Positions 14,434 to 25,800 of a stretch of 64,000 nucleotides of DNA are shown one piece after another. Each line of letters begins with the position of its first letter. Positions within the stretch are counted from its first letter, which is position 1. Location: the NCBI GenBank assembly GCA_033239525.1, contig BSYO01000033.1:8485501-8549500 (forward strand), read 5' to 3'. The position numbers and the translations under genes were made by a program. A model generated the notes under the pieces. That model saw nothing but the letters and a program-made list of their open reading frames with translations. It had not been told where the DNA came from and made no database searches. This stretch comes from Nepenthes gracilis. Its lineage: Eukaryota > Streptophyta > Magnoliopsida > Caryophyllales > Nepenthaceae.

Positions 14434-17400
14434 ATGAACTAGGTGACAGGAGGTAAGAGTTAAATGTTTACAACCATACATAATTTTCAAAAAGTTAATT
14501 CTTACATGTGTTTTGTGCTTCCATGTAAGAACTGAGGTGAAATGCGAGGACATGAGGCAGCAGAAACCTGTATGGAATTAGGACAAGGCGAGTCGAGGGG
14601 TTGGATTATGAGGTCCTTGTCTTATTCCCTGTCAAATATGTCTTAGCTTTGACCTAGCATCGGTGTGGATTTGTTTGCATGGTGGGGTCAATTGCCATTT
14701 GAAAGAGTGAGAATAAGCAATTGCTCTCATGTCCAAAAATGATAGTGGAAGGAATGAGAATATGAACACGTATTGACCCCAGGATCACATGATCTAATTT
14801 TGATGATTAACAAGATTAATGTCCTAATGATCTTATTAAGCTTTGTGTTTAATGGAAAAGCTCAAAACATAGCTTAAGTTTTGTGGAGCTCAAGTCATTC
14901 CAATGTAATCCACTTGAATTAAGGTTACCATGTTAGCATAAATCAGTGTTTTCAAAGGTGCTAGGCGAGCTAGGGTGTCAAGATTCCATATTGCCCAAGG
15001 CGCTAGGTATAATACTTGGCTCTCATCTAAGACAAGTAAGGTGCTAATTGAAATATATGTCTACAAGTTGTATAGAATTATATAAATCAAAGCTCAAAAA
15101 ACTGAAAGTTACTATAATTATATATATATAAATAAGTATGATGCTATTACACATAATGCAATCAATAAAAGTATTATTCTATAATATGTATCTTTATGGA
15201 TTGAAACAGTCTTATTAATTGGAGAAATTTGCTTAAAAAATCTTGAGACTATATTTTGAAGGATATAATATTTGATCAATTTCTCCATTTTCTTATATCT
15301 AAAAATTAGATTTGTTTAGTGTCTGATCAGGTGAGGTATCTTGGTGAATGGAAGCTCTGATTCGATATTGAAAGTCTTTGAATTTACATTCTGATAAGGA
15401 TATTTGAGTTCTTTTTAAGAATAAATATCACTTCTATAAAGTAAAAAAAGTTGTTACATTTTATGAATTGCAGAATTTACTTTAAAGGAGGAAAGTTTTG
15501 AATCATTTCCATGTTTCAAAGATTATTCAGTTGAAAGATTTCAATTATCAGCCAATTTTAAGTAAGAGGAAACACTCTTGGAAATCTTGCCAAAGCCAAG
15601 TGATTTCAAAAATTATAAAGAGAAACAAACTTTATTTGTTCCTGTGTATAATCAAATGGTTTGTTAGTTTACGTTGTTCTTTAAATTCTTCTTGAAACAA
15701 ATTTTTGATATGCAGGAGCTGGAATTATTTGATACTCAATTTGAAATATTGACTTAATATTGAGATTTCACTTGCAAATTCTTTGAGATAGAGAAAAAGA
15801 GTTTGAGCTTCTGAGTCTGAGTTGTTTTATTCATAGGATTTCATTGCTATCTGTTATGTTGAGAGAATCATTTCTATTCTATTCTTCTGATTGAAAGAGA
15901 GGTGACTACAGAGCCATAAGTCTCTAGATGGTGATGTTGGTGGTTTGCACCTTGGAAAACTACTGTCAGGTTCGGTGGTTAATAATAATAAATCACCATT
16001 TTAGAATGTTCAGGCCAGGTGGTACATGGTGCACAAGAAACCTGTAGGTTGTATGCTGTCGAATCTCGTAGGTATTGTAGGTTAAAAACCAAGCAAGTGC
16101 CAATGTGTGGTGTGACTTGGGAAGCTGGATGTAGGAGAGTGCATTCAGGTCGGTATAAAAAATTGTGCTTATCCTTCTCTCTGTGATCTAGCTGCTTGAC
16201 TGTTGTTTTATAGCCAATCAGCTTCTCATTGGTAGAAAACTTTCATTTATTAACATCCAATTCCCCTCCTCCTCGGGTGTGATTACTATGTGGAAAACAG
16301 AAGTAATGGGATTCCCATTCCTTCATTCCAATTATTTTCAAACAAAGTGTGGACTGTGTCCCCTTCATATCTATCCTGTCACATGAGATTATTCTATTGA
16401 TAGATATGAAATCATCAATCCATCCGCTTGAGTCTTGTTGCCAACATATGTTATTTGTTTCTATGAACAAGGACAACATATTTTTAGGCCAATCCTGGAT
16501 TAAAACTGGATTGAGGAAAGACTTGATTTCTTGTGCAGATAATTTATGCATAATAGACACTTGAAGCAGCAAAGAGAATGGAAGTCTATATGCCCTTCTC
16601 TTGCTCCCCACACTGAAGGAACTGCATCTCATGCTGACTTTACTTTTTTCAGTGAGATTGGCAAAGTTGGCAGTGGATAAAGTTCTCACAGCACCTTGCG
16701 GGACTTCAGTTCTCTATCCTAAAAGTGGTGGTAATTTGCATTGCTTCACAGCAGTCACCCCCTGTGCTGTGCTTGATATTCTGACACCACCTTACCAAGA
16801 AGCTGCAGGCCGCAGATGCACTTATTACATCGATTATCCATACTCGAGTTTTGGTAAGTAATTTTATAGGTGTATTTTATTCACTATAGTTGGGCTTCAT
16901 TACTCTTTGATGTTTGAACTGAGATTATATCCTTCTGTACTAAAATAAGATGCTAAAGTTGGATAAGTCTTATTTAATATTCTAGTAAGAATTGGTGACA
17001 TTGAAAGTGGTGAAAAAGGTGCATCAGTGTCAGATATTTGGTTTTGCTTCAATTCAGTTGTAGTTCTCTAGAATCTTACCGTTATCATGATTCTTAAGAA
17101 GTTCTTGACATCTAGTTTAAAATTAAGAGGTTAAGTAACACATATTCCCTTAACGGATTTTGAGAGAATTAGTTGGGAAATATTGTTGATAGAGATGAAA
17201 TGATGAAGTTGATTGTCAGGATGTGATTAGAGGGACATGTTATGGGTGGGGTCTTGTATTTAGGATGTTTTATCAAAATTAATGTATTGTTGGGAATTTT
17301 TTGTTGTGTGTACCCTGGCAAAGCAAAACGAGTGAATTGGGCAAAGCATAATTAGAAGCAGTCTGTAAGAGGAAAAATGTCTTACAATTGCAGAAATGTT

Positions 17401-18550
17401 GTCATAAGAGATATTTGTTAGTTCATCCCAATTGTTTTGCTTATTTTTCTAGTCTGGTGGTAGTTTCTGTTTGAACCTTGTTTTTGCACATGTTTTCCTC
17501 TTTAATCTGCATCTGAAGTGCTTATTGAAAACAAAAATTTTCTCATGCTGTTGAGATGATGCCTTATCCCTGTCGTCCTTGGAAAATTGAATCGGTTGAT
17601 TCTTCCAATTTCCGTCGATGCCGTGGTAGCTGCCGCCACTGCCATCACTTCATGGTGGTGAAATGAACTTGAACTGGTTAACTACTTTAACCCTGCAGCG
17701 AGGAGGTGGCTGTATGGGGGGAAAAAAAAAGCAGCAGTGGGAAAAAGAGAGAGTAAGAGAACCAGAAGCAGATCCAAGGAAAGAAGAGAGAAATAAAGAA
17801 GAAACAAGATAGGGAGCTGTGAGGGGAAAAAAATAGCAGCAGGTACAAATATTTCAAAATTTAATAATAGCTGAGGACGTCATGTCTCTGCAGATGTTAT
17901 CTTGATGCTTTGGTGCTCAAGAATGACAGAAATATAATTGCCCTTTTGTTAATGTTGCTGCTATTACAGATACAAATATTGAAGAATTTAATAATAGTTG
18001 AGGACGTCATGTCTCTGCAGAAGGTACCTTGATGCTTTGGTGCTCAAGAATGACAGAAATATAATTGCCCTTTTGTTAATGTTGCTGCCATTACAGATAC
18101 AAATATTGAAGAACTTAATAATAGTTGAGGATGTCATGTCTCTGCAGAAGTTATCTTGATGCTTTGGTGCTCAAGGATGACAGAACTAGAATTGCCCTTT
18201 TGTTAATGTTGCTGCTGTTACAGATACAAATATTGAAGAATTTAATAATAGTTGAGGACGTCATGTCTCTGCAGAAGTTATCTTGATGCTTTGGTGCTCA
18301 ACAATGACAGAAATATGATTGCCCTTTTGTTAATGTTGCTGCTATTACGGATTTTCTGAACTTGCACTAGCAGGAAGGCAGATGAATTATTTCTTACAGA
18401 TGATCCTGTGTAATTGCTTTGCACACTTTGATGACCTGCATTAATGGCTTAGGACATCATAAATCTTTTTGATAATCATGTTTAAAGGAGAGAAGGAAAT
18501 TGCACGCGAGAGAGAGAGAGAGAGAGAGAGAGCACATGCTAGCTAAAAAA

Positions 18551-18585
<35 letters not shown>

Positions 18586-21500
18586 CAAATGCAGGAGCTT
18601 GCAAAAGAAAAAGAAGCTGGGGAGTGTGGCTGTGAAAATAAAGGATGGGAGAAAGCAGAAAAAATATAAGTTAAATCCATTTTAGTTAGTAGTTCTTCAT
18701 TAATTGTAAATTTTGATTGTTTTTTTAATATCATAATACATCATTGTTCTAATTTATATTAGTAGTTCTTTTTATATAATTTAATGGAATAATTTATCAG
18801 AATAAAAAGGTTTTTATTTATTTAAGGGCTGAGTGAAACAGGATTTTCTGAAACAAATATACTTAATAACTTGTTTAAAAGTTTGATTATATGACATGCT
18901 ATTTATTTTGTCCACCCAACTTATGTTGAGTAGCTTGACCTATTGGTGATGTAGACTTTTCCTACTACTGTTCTACTACAGCGATCTGATCTTACTCAAG
19001 TAGAAACAGAAGAAGAGCAAGAACAACTTCAATAGCGTAAGTAGAGAGGAAGATAAGTGAGAACCCATTCTTTAGGGTTATTTTGTATTCACAATTATAT
19101 AGAGGAATTTATGTGCAGTACAATGACTAAATTATTCCTAGAGAAGATTCTATAGCAAAATATTCTACAGTATATCCTAGAAAATATCTATCTTCTATTC
19201 TACTATATATTTGTTTATATTTTAATACTCCACTTCAAGTTGGAGTATACATATTGATTATGCTTGATACACCCCTGGATTTGGATTGCTGAATGAATTA
19301 GGGAGCTATCGAATTTGGTTGTTCGACTAGAAGTGGGTTCAACCTTCGTTACTTTGAATCTGGATCCTGCACACCACAACAGTAAACGAGATCTCTGAAG
19401 ATATGAGATTCATTCCTTAGTATGTCATTCGACGCTTAAATCAATAATCTTTCCACTTGATCAAGAAAGATAGGTCGATGAAAAAAGAAATGTGTAGATG
19501 CAAGAATGTTCGGAGATTGGGTATAATATGGAGAATTGGGCCCCGTAGAAACACTCGAGGAATGAGCGGCTTTTTGTGTGGGAGTTGCACTAGTAGGAGC
19601 GTGGTTTCTTGTGTGATAGAGATGTTATTAGGATGCCTAAATGTCCAAGTTTTTGATTGATTGATCCCCCATTCCTATGGAGGAATGGATGTATTTATAG
19701 AATGAGCACTGGTTAGCCATCCTGGACTTCATAGCTCTGCGATTGTGAGTGGTCGATACCATGGCCCTACGGTTGTTGGTTGCAGATGCTACGGTCTTGC
19801 AGTTTTGCGGGACCGGCCATCGTGCTTCCACCATCGGTATTCTATGCCTAGCCAATTAGGAGGGTAGCAAACCGGCGATAGTAGCTTGCAACTCCTATCC
19901 CCGTCGTCATGAGAAACCACACACTGGTAGCGGCCACATGGGCTTGTTTGCTAAGTTGTCGCTAGCTGAGTTGCTCTTATGGGGTCTATCCAATGGTCAA
20001 TCCTAATGGCCAATGTTTTGCTGGACAGTTTCGGGTTGAGTTGTTTAGACCCACTATTGTGTATTCAGAATCTTGGGCCTAGAGGAGTTCTTACTAGGCC
20101 ACTGTTTCCTGGGCCCTTCTTCCTTTTGCAGGCTAGGTTTTAAGCCGGCTTGTGCACTACCAGGCCCATCAATGCCCAATTTGTTATGGTTGTAGTTAGC
20201 ATGTATATTAGATAGAGATTTGGTAAATATGGTAGTTAATTGTTTTCTAATTCTAACATGTTTGATCTAGAAAATGATGTTGGAATTTCTCACAAACAAA
20301 GCGATAGTTTACTTTTATATGTTTTGTAAGTTCATTAAATATTAGGTCTAATTCAATATGTATTGCTACCTGATTATCGCACTATAATGGAAATGGTCCA
20401 GTACCCTTACATCTGAGGAGTTCTAAAACTGTTAGATCCACATTACTTCACTTATAATATGTGTTAATGCATGATATTCTAATTAAGCACTTAATCTTGT
20501 AACTACATTCAGCTTTTTGCTTTTCTAGAACACTATTTTTTCCCTAACAAACATGCAATAACTTGTGGTAGATTTGTGATTATGAGGTGACTTGGTCCAT
20601 TTGGTGTTAGAGAATCCCTTAACTTGAGTGTAACTATAATCATTATAATGCAAACATCGCCCTGATGTACCCTTAAAATAACATAGAATATGCATGCCTG
20701 TTTCCTATAGTGGAAGGTGAGGAGATGACATAAATTGACTTACAACACTTACAAAGAATGTAATGTCTGGCAGATTCACCCTTGAATTCCAAAAAAATAA
20801 TGATGAATACCCAATTCTTTCCCCCTTCTTTTGCAATATAACAAGTCCAGGATACTGGAGAATTCTCCACTGCTTTTCCCTAACTCCCTGCATACTAAAG
20901 ATTTTCCTGCCATTCGTATGTCGTCCTGGATGCCCATGATCTCTCCACCTTCAGATACTCAAGAATTTTCTGCCCTTTATCTAAACAACCTGACAAAGAA
21001 TTAGCCTTGGATACCAAGTGTTGTTCACTCTCTACTCCCCACCCTGGATGCCTAGGCATTATGCTTGGATAACCAAGATTTGCCCGCTCTTAGTCTGTTG
21101 TTCTAGATAACTATGGATTATCTTAGTACGCCCAAGAATTTCCCGCCATCATATTCTTAGATAACATTGTCAAACTTTGTGGGCTTCTCGTATCATATCT
21201 GATGGGGACAAAATCTTCACTAGCATTTTTTGGCAACATCTTTTTACACACATGGGAACCAAATTACACGTCAAATGCTCATCACTCACGAACAAAAACT
21301 AAACTAATCCTTAGAATGTTATTTGAGATGCCTCATCAGCCACAAATCCAAACAATGGTATCAGTTTAGGCCTCAACAAATTGGGTGTTCTACCCCCTGA
21401 ACACGTTATGCAAATTATGGATACACTGTTGTCTAAGTCTCAACCGATTTGTAACTCTACTTTTACAATTGATTTGTAGTTTCATCATCCATTTCATGCA

Positions 21501-21756
21501 CTCTAAACTAAATATGTTATAATTGTAGCATGATAATCTATCAAGCTAATTGTATAAATGCTTCCATATGTATTTTCTCATCATTCAATAAAATCAATAG
21601 TCTTTACCTTTCTGCATATTACAATTTGTGGTTACAGGTGATGGGGTTGCAGTTGATGGAAAGGAAGGAGAGTATGCATGGCTTGCAGAGATAGATACAC
21701 CAGATGGTCTCTACATGCGTCCTGGAACTTACACTGGCCCAGCTCTACAGATTTAG
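3907..21756 (+). CDS. PCO3: Plant cysteine oxidase, PCO3-like (N-terminal exon outside window)
   Basis: A plant thiol dioxygenase that oxidises the N-terminal Cys of targets such as ERF-VII factors with O2, marking them for N-degron degradation; it acts as an oxygen sensor in cytosol and nucleus (family knowledge). Four visible exons are 3907-4058, 12443-12605, 16653-16853 and 21638-21756, all with GT-AG borders and compatible phases, giving about 211 residues ending in TAG. The cupin metal ligands are present: HDH (His codons 12485-12487 and 12491-12493) and the third His in GNLHCF (16739-16741). The DILTPPY and RRCTYY motifs near the active site are also intact. The MCIFCFP start of the cupin and the YTGP C-terminus match the PCO3 branch rather than PCO1/2 or PCO4/5. 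Exon 1, usually 60-80 residues, is missing. No stop or frameshift occurs in the visible exons, so the gene is probably functional if exon 1 exists upstream. Confidence 0.85.
5625..5905. repeat. TATCGG-rich degenerate repeat
   Basis: About 280 bp dominated by variants of TATCGG, TATCGAT and ATATTGG in both orientations, including ATATCGGATGTATCGG and GGCTGATATTTTCATC. A related patch lies at 8690-8850. This looks like a dispersed, internally repetitive plant repeat. I cannot assign a family and see no clear terminal repeats. Confidence 0.5.
7626..8590 (-). pseudogene. Coding-like relic of unrecognised family inside intron
   Basis: The longest open piece is 7626-7862 on the - strand (78 codons). 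Upstream - strand frames (up to 8590) have fairly protein-like composition, including a [17 protein letters not shown] stretch around 8090-8145, but are broken by stops and frame changes. It may be a decayed gag or gene fragment; I cannot identify it. It is not part of the spliced PCO3-like frame. Confidence 0.25.
8690..8850. repeat. Second TATCGG/ATATTGG-type repeat patch
   Basis: Contains GCCAATACCCAATATATATTGG, CTGATATATC and CCGATATATCCAATGCTGAT, related in composition and word content to the patch at 5625-5905. Ends not definable. Confidence 0.35.
11890..12185 (+). pseudogene. Possible L1-type LINE 3' end
   Basis: The translation near 11925-11985 (VAPLAVIW followed by a short TLG..EALRMW-like stretch) resembles the C-terminal segment of plant L1 ORF2 (APL..FW.LW.ERN pattern). 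It is followed at 12115-12165 by TTGTACACAGAGTGATGCC-type sequence like the 3' UTR of plant L1 elements. It is short and broken, without a poly(A) tail or target duplication that I can fix. Confidence 0.3.
12443..12605 (+). CDS. PCO3: PCO3-like exon 3 (cupin core)
   Basis: Enters in phase 0 after AG at 12441-12442 and leaves in phase 1 at donor GT 12606. It carries the two clustered iron-ligand histidines in PLHDHPEM, then [13 protein letters not shown] and YDWVEPP. Most PCO paralogues have HNHPGM here; the HDHPEM version is the PCO3 type. Confidence 0.9.
12606..16652 (+). other. PCO3: PCO3-like intron of 4.0 kb
   Basis: No mobile element with definable ends. It contains an (AT)15 run at 14401-14430 and a GCTAGGCG-type repeat at 14948-15045. 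A 148-codon - strand ORF (16243-16689) overlaps the next exon and has no recognisable domain, so it is not annotated as a gene. Confidence 0.65.
14401..14430. repeat. (AT)15 microsatellite
   Basis: Thirty bases of perfect AT dinucleotide repeat in an intron of the PCO3-like gene. Confidence 0.95.
16653..16853 (+). CDS. PCO3: PCO3-like exon 4 (third metal ligand)
   Basis: Enters and leaves in phase 1; acceptor TTTTTTCAG, donor GTAAGT. It encodes [41 protein letters not shown] and [14 protein letters not shown], holding the third ligand His and the Asp, Tyr and Cys conserved near the active site in this family. Confidence 0.92.
17844..18351. repeat. 127-bp minisatellite, four copies
   Basis: The word TACAAATATT recurs at 17844, 17971, 18098 and 18225, a constant 127-bp period. 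Copies differ by only a few substitutions and end near 18351. Each contains GAGGACGTCATGTCTCTGCAG or a close variant and the word GCCCTTTTGTTAATGTTGCT. The period is not a multiple of three and each unit has stops in the forward frames, so it is not coding. It lies deep in an intron. Confidence 0.95.
18508..18581. repeat. (GA)n run followed by poly-A
   Basis: A GA dinucleotide run at 18508-18532 and an A-rich run (18542-18581) with a stretch of more than 25 consecutive A. It may mark the 3' end of a poly(A) retroelement, but no target duplication was found. Confidence 0.8.
18969..20760 (-). mobile_element. Truncated minus-strand Copia relic (3' LTR plus RT/RNase H)
   Basis: 18969-19227 reads as an LTR in reverse: on the - strand it starts TATTAAAATATAAAC directly after a GAAGTGGAG polypurine-like tract and ends in AACA, with a TATATAA box inside. 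Beyond the nested insertion, 20180-20760 translates on the - strand to broken Copia RNase [13 protein letters not shown], [15 protein letters not shown]-like, and F.E..KHI..NY.FV. The 5' half and 5' LTR are absent. Many stops. Confidence 0.7.
19265..20171. mobile_element. Solo LTR nested in the Copia relic
   Basis: A 907-bp block begins TGATACACC and ends GCCCATCA, flanked by ATGCT (19260-19264) and ATGCC (20172-20176), a 4-of-5 match as expected for a mutated 5-bp duplication. Removing it rejoins the Copia sequence on either side. A CTATAAATA box lies on the - strand near 19690-19700, which favours - orientation. It is more GC-rich than its surroundings. No internal coding region. Confidence 0.6.
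21638..21756 (+). CDS. PCO3: PCO3-like terminal exon and stop
   Basis: Acceptor TTACAG precedes 21638. Phase 1 entry completes a Gly codon, then [18 protein letters not shown] and [20 protein letters not shown] up to TAG at 21754-21756. The EYAWL and YTGP motifs are typical of the family's C-terminus. Confidence 0.92.
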
Positions 21757-22700
21757 CGATGAGTTGATTTATCATTACTGTCATCTCACTAGTCCAGAGC
21801 CTTGGAGATAACAATCCAGTTGTGGCTGCTACCGATTCAGCCTGGCCATGGTGAATACCTTTTGTTTGCTTCTTTGAAAGAGAGAGAGAGAGAGAGAATG
21901 GTGATTTTTTTTGGAAATAATGTTGATGTGATTATTTCTTTTGACGAAATATGGATAGGACGGTATGATAGATGTAAGATTGTCAGACTGAAATTGTTTA
22001 GTGTCGGAGGAAATGTTACAGCAAAAATGCTTTTATATTCCGTGCTATTGAGTTGAATCATGTATGGATAAGGATAATTTTGACCTAAAGATGTCAAGTT
22101 TATACTAATACGCGCGCTAATGCTTTTTTTTTTTACTTTTCATTTTGAATGATAAATCTATGTTGAGATTGTACCAATGTATGTCATGCCCAGTAAAAAT
22201 GATGCAATTCAAGGGACACTATTGACAATTGATAGGTTGTCAATTACAACCGTCAGATAAATTGTATTTGGTTGGCGATTACTGTATGTGCAAATGGTTG
22301 ATTGCTTATATTTTTCCATTGTAAAATACTTCCTTTCATAAAAACTCTTAGTTGGTTGATTGATTGGTGGAAAAAAATGGGCCATTTTTAATTATTTCAT
22401 TCCGACACGTGAGCCATTTTTAATTATTTCACTCCCACGTGTGATATATACATGTGTTAAGTAGGAATGTAATGAGGTCAGTTGTTCATTCGAATAATTC
22501 AATAAAATTTCATTTGAATAAATTTAAATAATTGAGAGGCATGCCAATCCAATTTTAGAACATATTAAATATATAAGTGAAGATTGAATATGAAAGGTTT
22601 AGAAAAGAATATTTAAAAAAAAAAAAAACTATTTTATCCAAATTCGGCCATAAAATTGGAAAAAAAAAAAAAAAGTATATATATTACAAAAATGTGAACT
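21757..22700 (+). other. PCO3-like 3' UTR and AT-rich intergenic spacer
   Basis: Contains a (GA)n run at about 21877-21897, probably inside the 3' UTR, then AT-rich sequence with A runs at 22613-22628 and 22660-22673. No ORF or mobile element recognised. The poly(A) site cannot be fixed by eye. Confidence 0.5.
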
Positions 22701-22737
22701 ATGCGGGCCCTAACTCAGTTAAAGCATAGTGTTGGTC

Positions 22738-22802
22738 AGCCCACTAACAAGACCTCACCCATCAACCTTGGTATATAAAATGGCGACTGTCTAAAAACCC
22801 TA
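22738..22802 (+). promoter_or_regulatory. RPL18: eL18 core promoter: site II-like motif, TATA box, telo-box
   Basis: AGCCCA (reverse of the TGGGCY site II motif) at 22738-22743, TATATAAA at 22772-22779 and AAACCCTA (telo-box) at 22795-22802, about 50 bp before the start codon. Telo-box plus site II is the usual signature of plant ribosomal protein promoters (established knowledge). The arrangement suggests transcription begins near or just after the telo-box. Confidence 0.75.
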
Positions 22803-22851
22803 GTTGCACATTTGCTTCATACGTTAGCAGAGTTGAGCGGCCAACACAGCC

Positions 22852-22854
22852 ATG
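22852..22854 (+). CDS. RPL18: eL18 exon 1 (start codon only)
   Basis: ATG immediately followed by GT. The intron runs to AG at 22947-22948 and the next codon is Gly, giving the conserved MGIDL start. Confidence 0.85.
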
Positions 22855-25800
22855 GTTGGTGACTCCTCCTCCATCGTTGCAAACCTTCACTATCTTCTTC
22901 AAGAAAACTCTCTTCGCCATTTGAATGTAATTCTGTTTTCGTGTTTAGGGTATCGACTTGAAGGCCGGGGGCAAAAGCAAAAAGACCAGGCGCACTGCTC
23001 CCAAATCAAATGACATTTATCTCAAGCTGCTCGTGAAGGTTCCCCCACCCATTTCCATTGTTTTCCTCCTGCGTGCTTTTGGTTTCTCCTTCAATTTGTA
23101 ATATTTTTGTTCGTAGAGCTGTTGAGTTTTCTAACTATATGTAAATTGGCGGTTGATATATATTCAGCTCTATCGATTCCTTGTCAGACGAACTGGCAGT
23201 AAATTTAATGAAGTTATATTGAAAAGGCTCTTCATGAGCAAAGTAAACAAACCGCCTCTTTCTCTCTCTAGGCTGATTAAGTTTATGAAAGGAAAGGTAT
23301 CTTTCTCTCTTTCGAAATTTTGATCTTTTCTTCTGTACGGAAGTTGATTTTGTGGACCTTCTGAAGTAATCATGTATATTATTGGGTTGAATTTAGGATG
23401 GGAAGATAGCGGTTGTTGTGGGCACGGTGACTGATGATATTAGGGTCTATGAAGTGCCTGCTCTAAAGGTGTGTGCTCTGAGGTTTACTGAGACGGCAAG
23501 GGCTCGCATTGAGAAAACTGGTGGGGAATGCCTCACTTTCGATCAGCTGGCTCTCAGGGCGCCTCTCGGACAGAATACGGTATCCAATGCCAGTATATTG
23601 ACGGAGTTTTTTTTATCATTATATGTGGTTCCTACTTAACTGAATTTAGTTTGGGTCTTATTGGTAACTGCATTGTTTGATATATTTGTTGATAACTGAA
23701 TTTGTTTTATGCAGTGTAAAGTCGAGGTTGTTTGTAGTTGGAATTGTTTCAACTTCTTTGTGTTTTATTATGATGCATGACTTCCGAGTAAGAGAGTATG
23801 TATTCCTTTAGTGATTTCACTTTTTAAGCCTTCTTGCAAGAATTATAGTCATGTAATTTACAAATAGAGGGAGAACTGGAAGTGCGGTGCACCAGTGTCA
23901 TTTGATGAAGTATATATTTTTTATTAACTTGGCCAATTTCATTATTTATTGAATTATTTTGGAAGGATTAGATAAAATGGCGTTACTGTGATGATATTAG
24001 GGTATTTGTACATTGAGATGTTTGAAATTTGAATTCGAGCTGTAATGATTTGGTGTTACCTGGTTAATCTTTTTAAAGGTTTTTGTCATGACAGAAATGT
24101 AGAAACTGAAATAAGGGACAGTGCATTCTCAATTCAGCGGAAAAAACTGAGAACAGCTATGGGCAGTTTAGTGAAGCTGTGGAAGGGGAATGACAAATCA
24201 AAAGGGGCTTAGCTGGATATAGGTCACTAGCCAACTAGATGTTTGATTTGATCAGGAGTTGTTACAAGGAGCAAACAAGGGCAATAGCCTAGGCTGAAAT
24301 CAGTTAAATTATTGTTAGAATTAATTGCAATTCTGTTAGAAAGTCTCTATTACCAAATTAAAATGTGTGATGAGCATTACTAAGAGTATAGCTACCTAAT
24401 AGAGATCCTAGATATGATGAGATTGTATGGCTGCAAAAATAGGATCCAGCTTCTCTTGTTGTGCGAGCTTGGTTGCTTTGTAAATGTATAGGACTGAGTT
24501 TCGCTTATGGATTGATGTTCGTTTATCAAGAAAACAAATGCAGCATGATAGGTGAGAGGATATATGCTTTGCTAATAATAACTATGAAATTATGAGATCC
24601 AGAAATGAGTATTGATTCTTCTCTGATCAATTCTTTCCTTCTCCTTCTGCAATTTTTGTTTCTTTTTTACCGATTTTTCTTCTTGTTACGCTTATTATCC
24701 TGATTACGCATAATGAATTGGTATGTGATGTTCAAGCCCATTCATTCATCTAACTAGATCCTATATCACAACATCCATCATGCTGAACGTTACAATAAGT
24801 GGACAGAACAGCTGGCTTCAGTGCAACAACAATTCCAGGGTCAATTGCAATGACCAAAAGCTAATGAGGTAAAATTCTCTACCCTTACCGACCAAATGAA
24901 CCTTTTATTGACTCAAATGGACATTCTTCTTCAAAGTAGACAAACACCGCCCTCACTACATACCCACGAACCTGGTCCTGCCACCTTTTAAGAAACATCA
25001 CTATCTCTAGCACAACCTCCACAGCAGCCAATCCACAGAAGCCAAATCCCACCACCCCGAGCCCACCAACCAAATCCACAAACCATTCACAACATCACCA
25101 CCAAACTTGTACCTAAGCTAAAGTCTGGATATGGCAAAAATATTTGATTAGATCTACTGTACTTATTCAATCAAATAAGTACCTTGTGTCAACCTTTCCG
25201 TTTTGTCACACAAGAATTCCACTAATGTCCAAAGTCCAAGAAATTGGATCTTCAGATGCCAAAGATACTTTAGCCTTTATCAAGTAAATATTGACCAACA
25301 ATTGGAGATTGCCTCTGTCTTTTTTGTGGGTTGGGATGCAACATAGTTACAACGATATCATGCAATGTAGACACCATTCGCGTGAAATTTTCTAAGGAGT
25401 GATTTACAAGAGGTTCAATAATAAATCCATGTTAGACATAATGGAAGAATTCGACAAACTCAACCAAAAAATCCCCTTGAACTTTTTCTAGAGCAGTTCA
25501 AAGAGCTTATGGCCTTTATGCTACAACAAAATCATACATAGACTGAAAGCTATTTCACCTGTGGTTTTTTGAGTGGCCCAAAAGGATACATTGAGACCTA
25601 TGATGAAATTTCAGACTCATACTACCCTCACACAAGCTTTCCAACTAGCTGAACTGCAAGAACTGGCAGTAGATGCATTGCACAGGAATCCTAAACTCTT
25701 ACCAGAATACCTCCATCCCACACCTTCAACCCAAGCATGATTTTGTTCTCCACAATACCAAAAACAATCTGAGAAACCCTCTGTTAACCTGGGGACAAAG

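Larger units (their letters stand above)
16854..21637 (+). other. PCO3: PCO3-like intron of 4.8 kb with nested retroelements
   Basis: Holds a 127-bp minisatellite (17844-18351), a GA run next to a long A run (18508-18581), and a minus-strand Copia relic with a solo LTR nested in it (18969-20760). From about 20760 to 21637 I recognise nothing. Confidence 0.7.

Noticed and set aside
16243..16689. 148-codon - strand ORF overlapping PCO3-like exon 4
   Set aside because: Opposite to a confirmed exon over its start, without recognisable domain; the rest is intron. Most likely a chance shadow.
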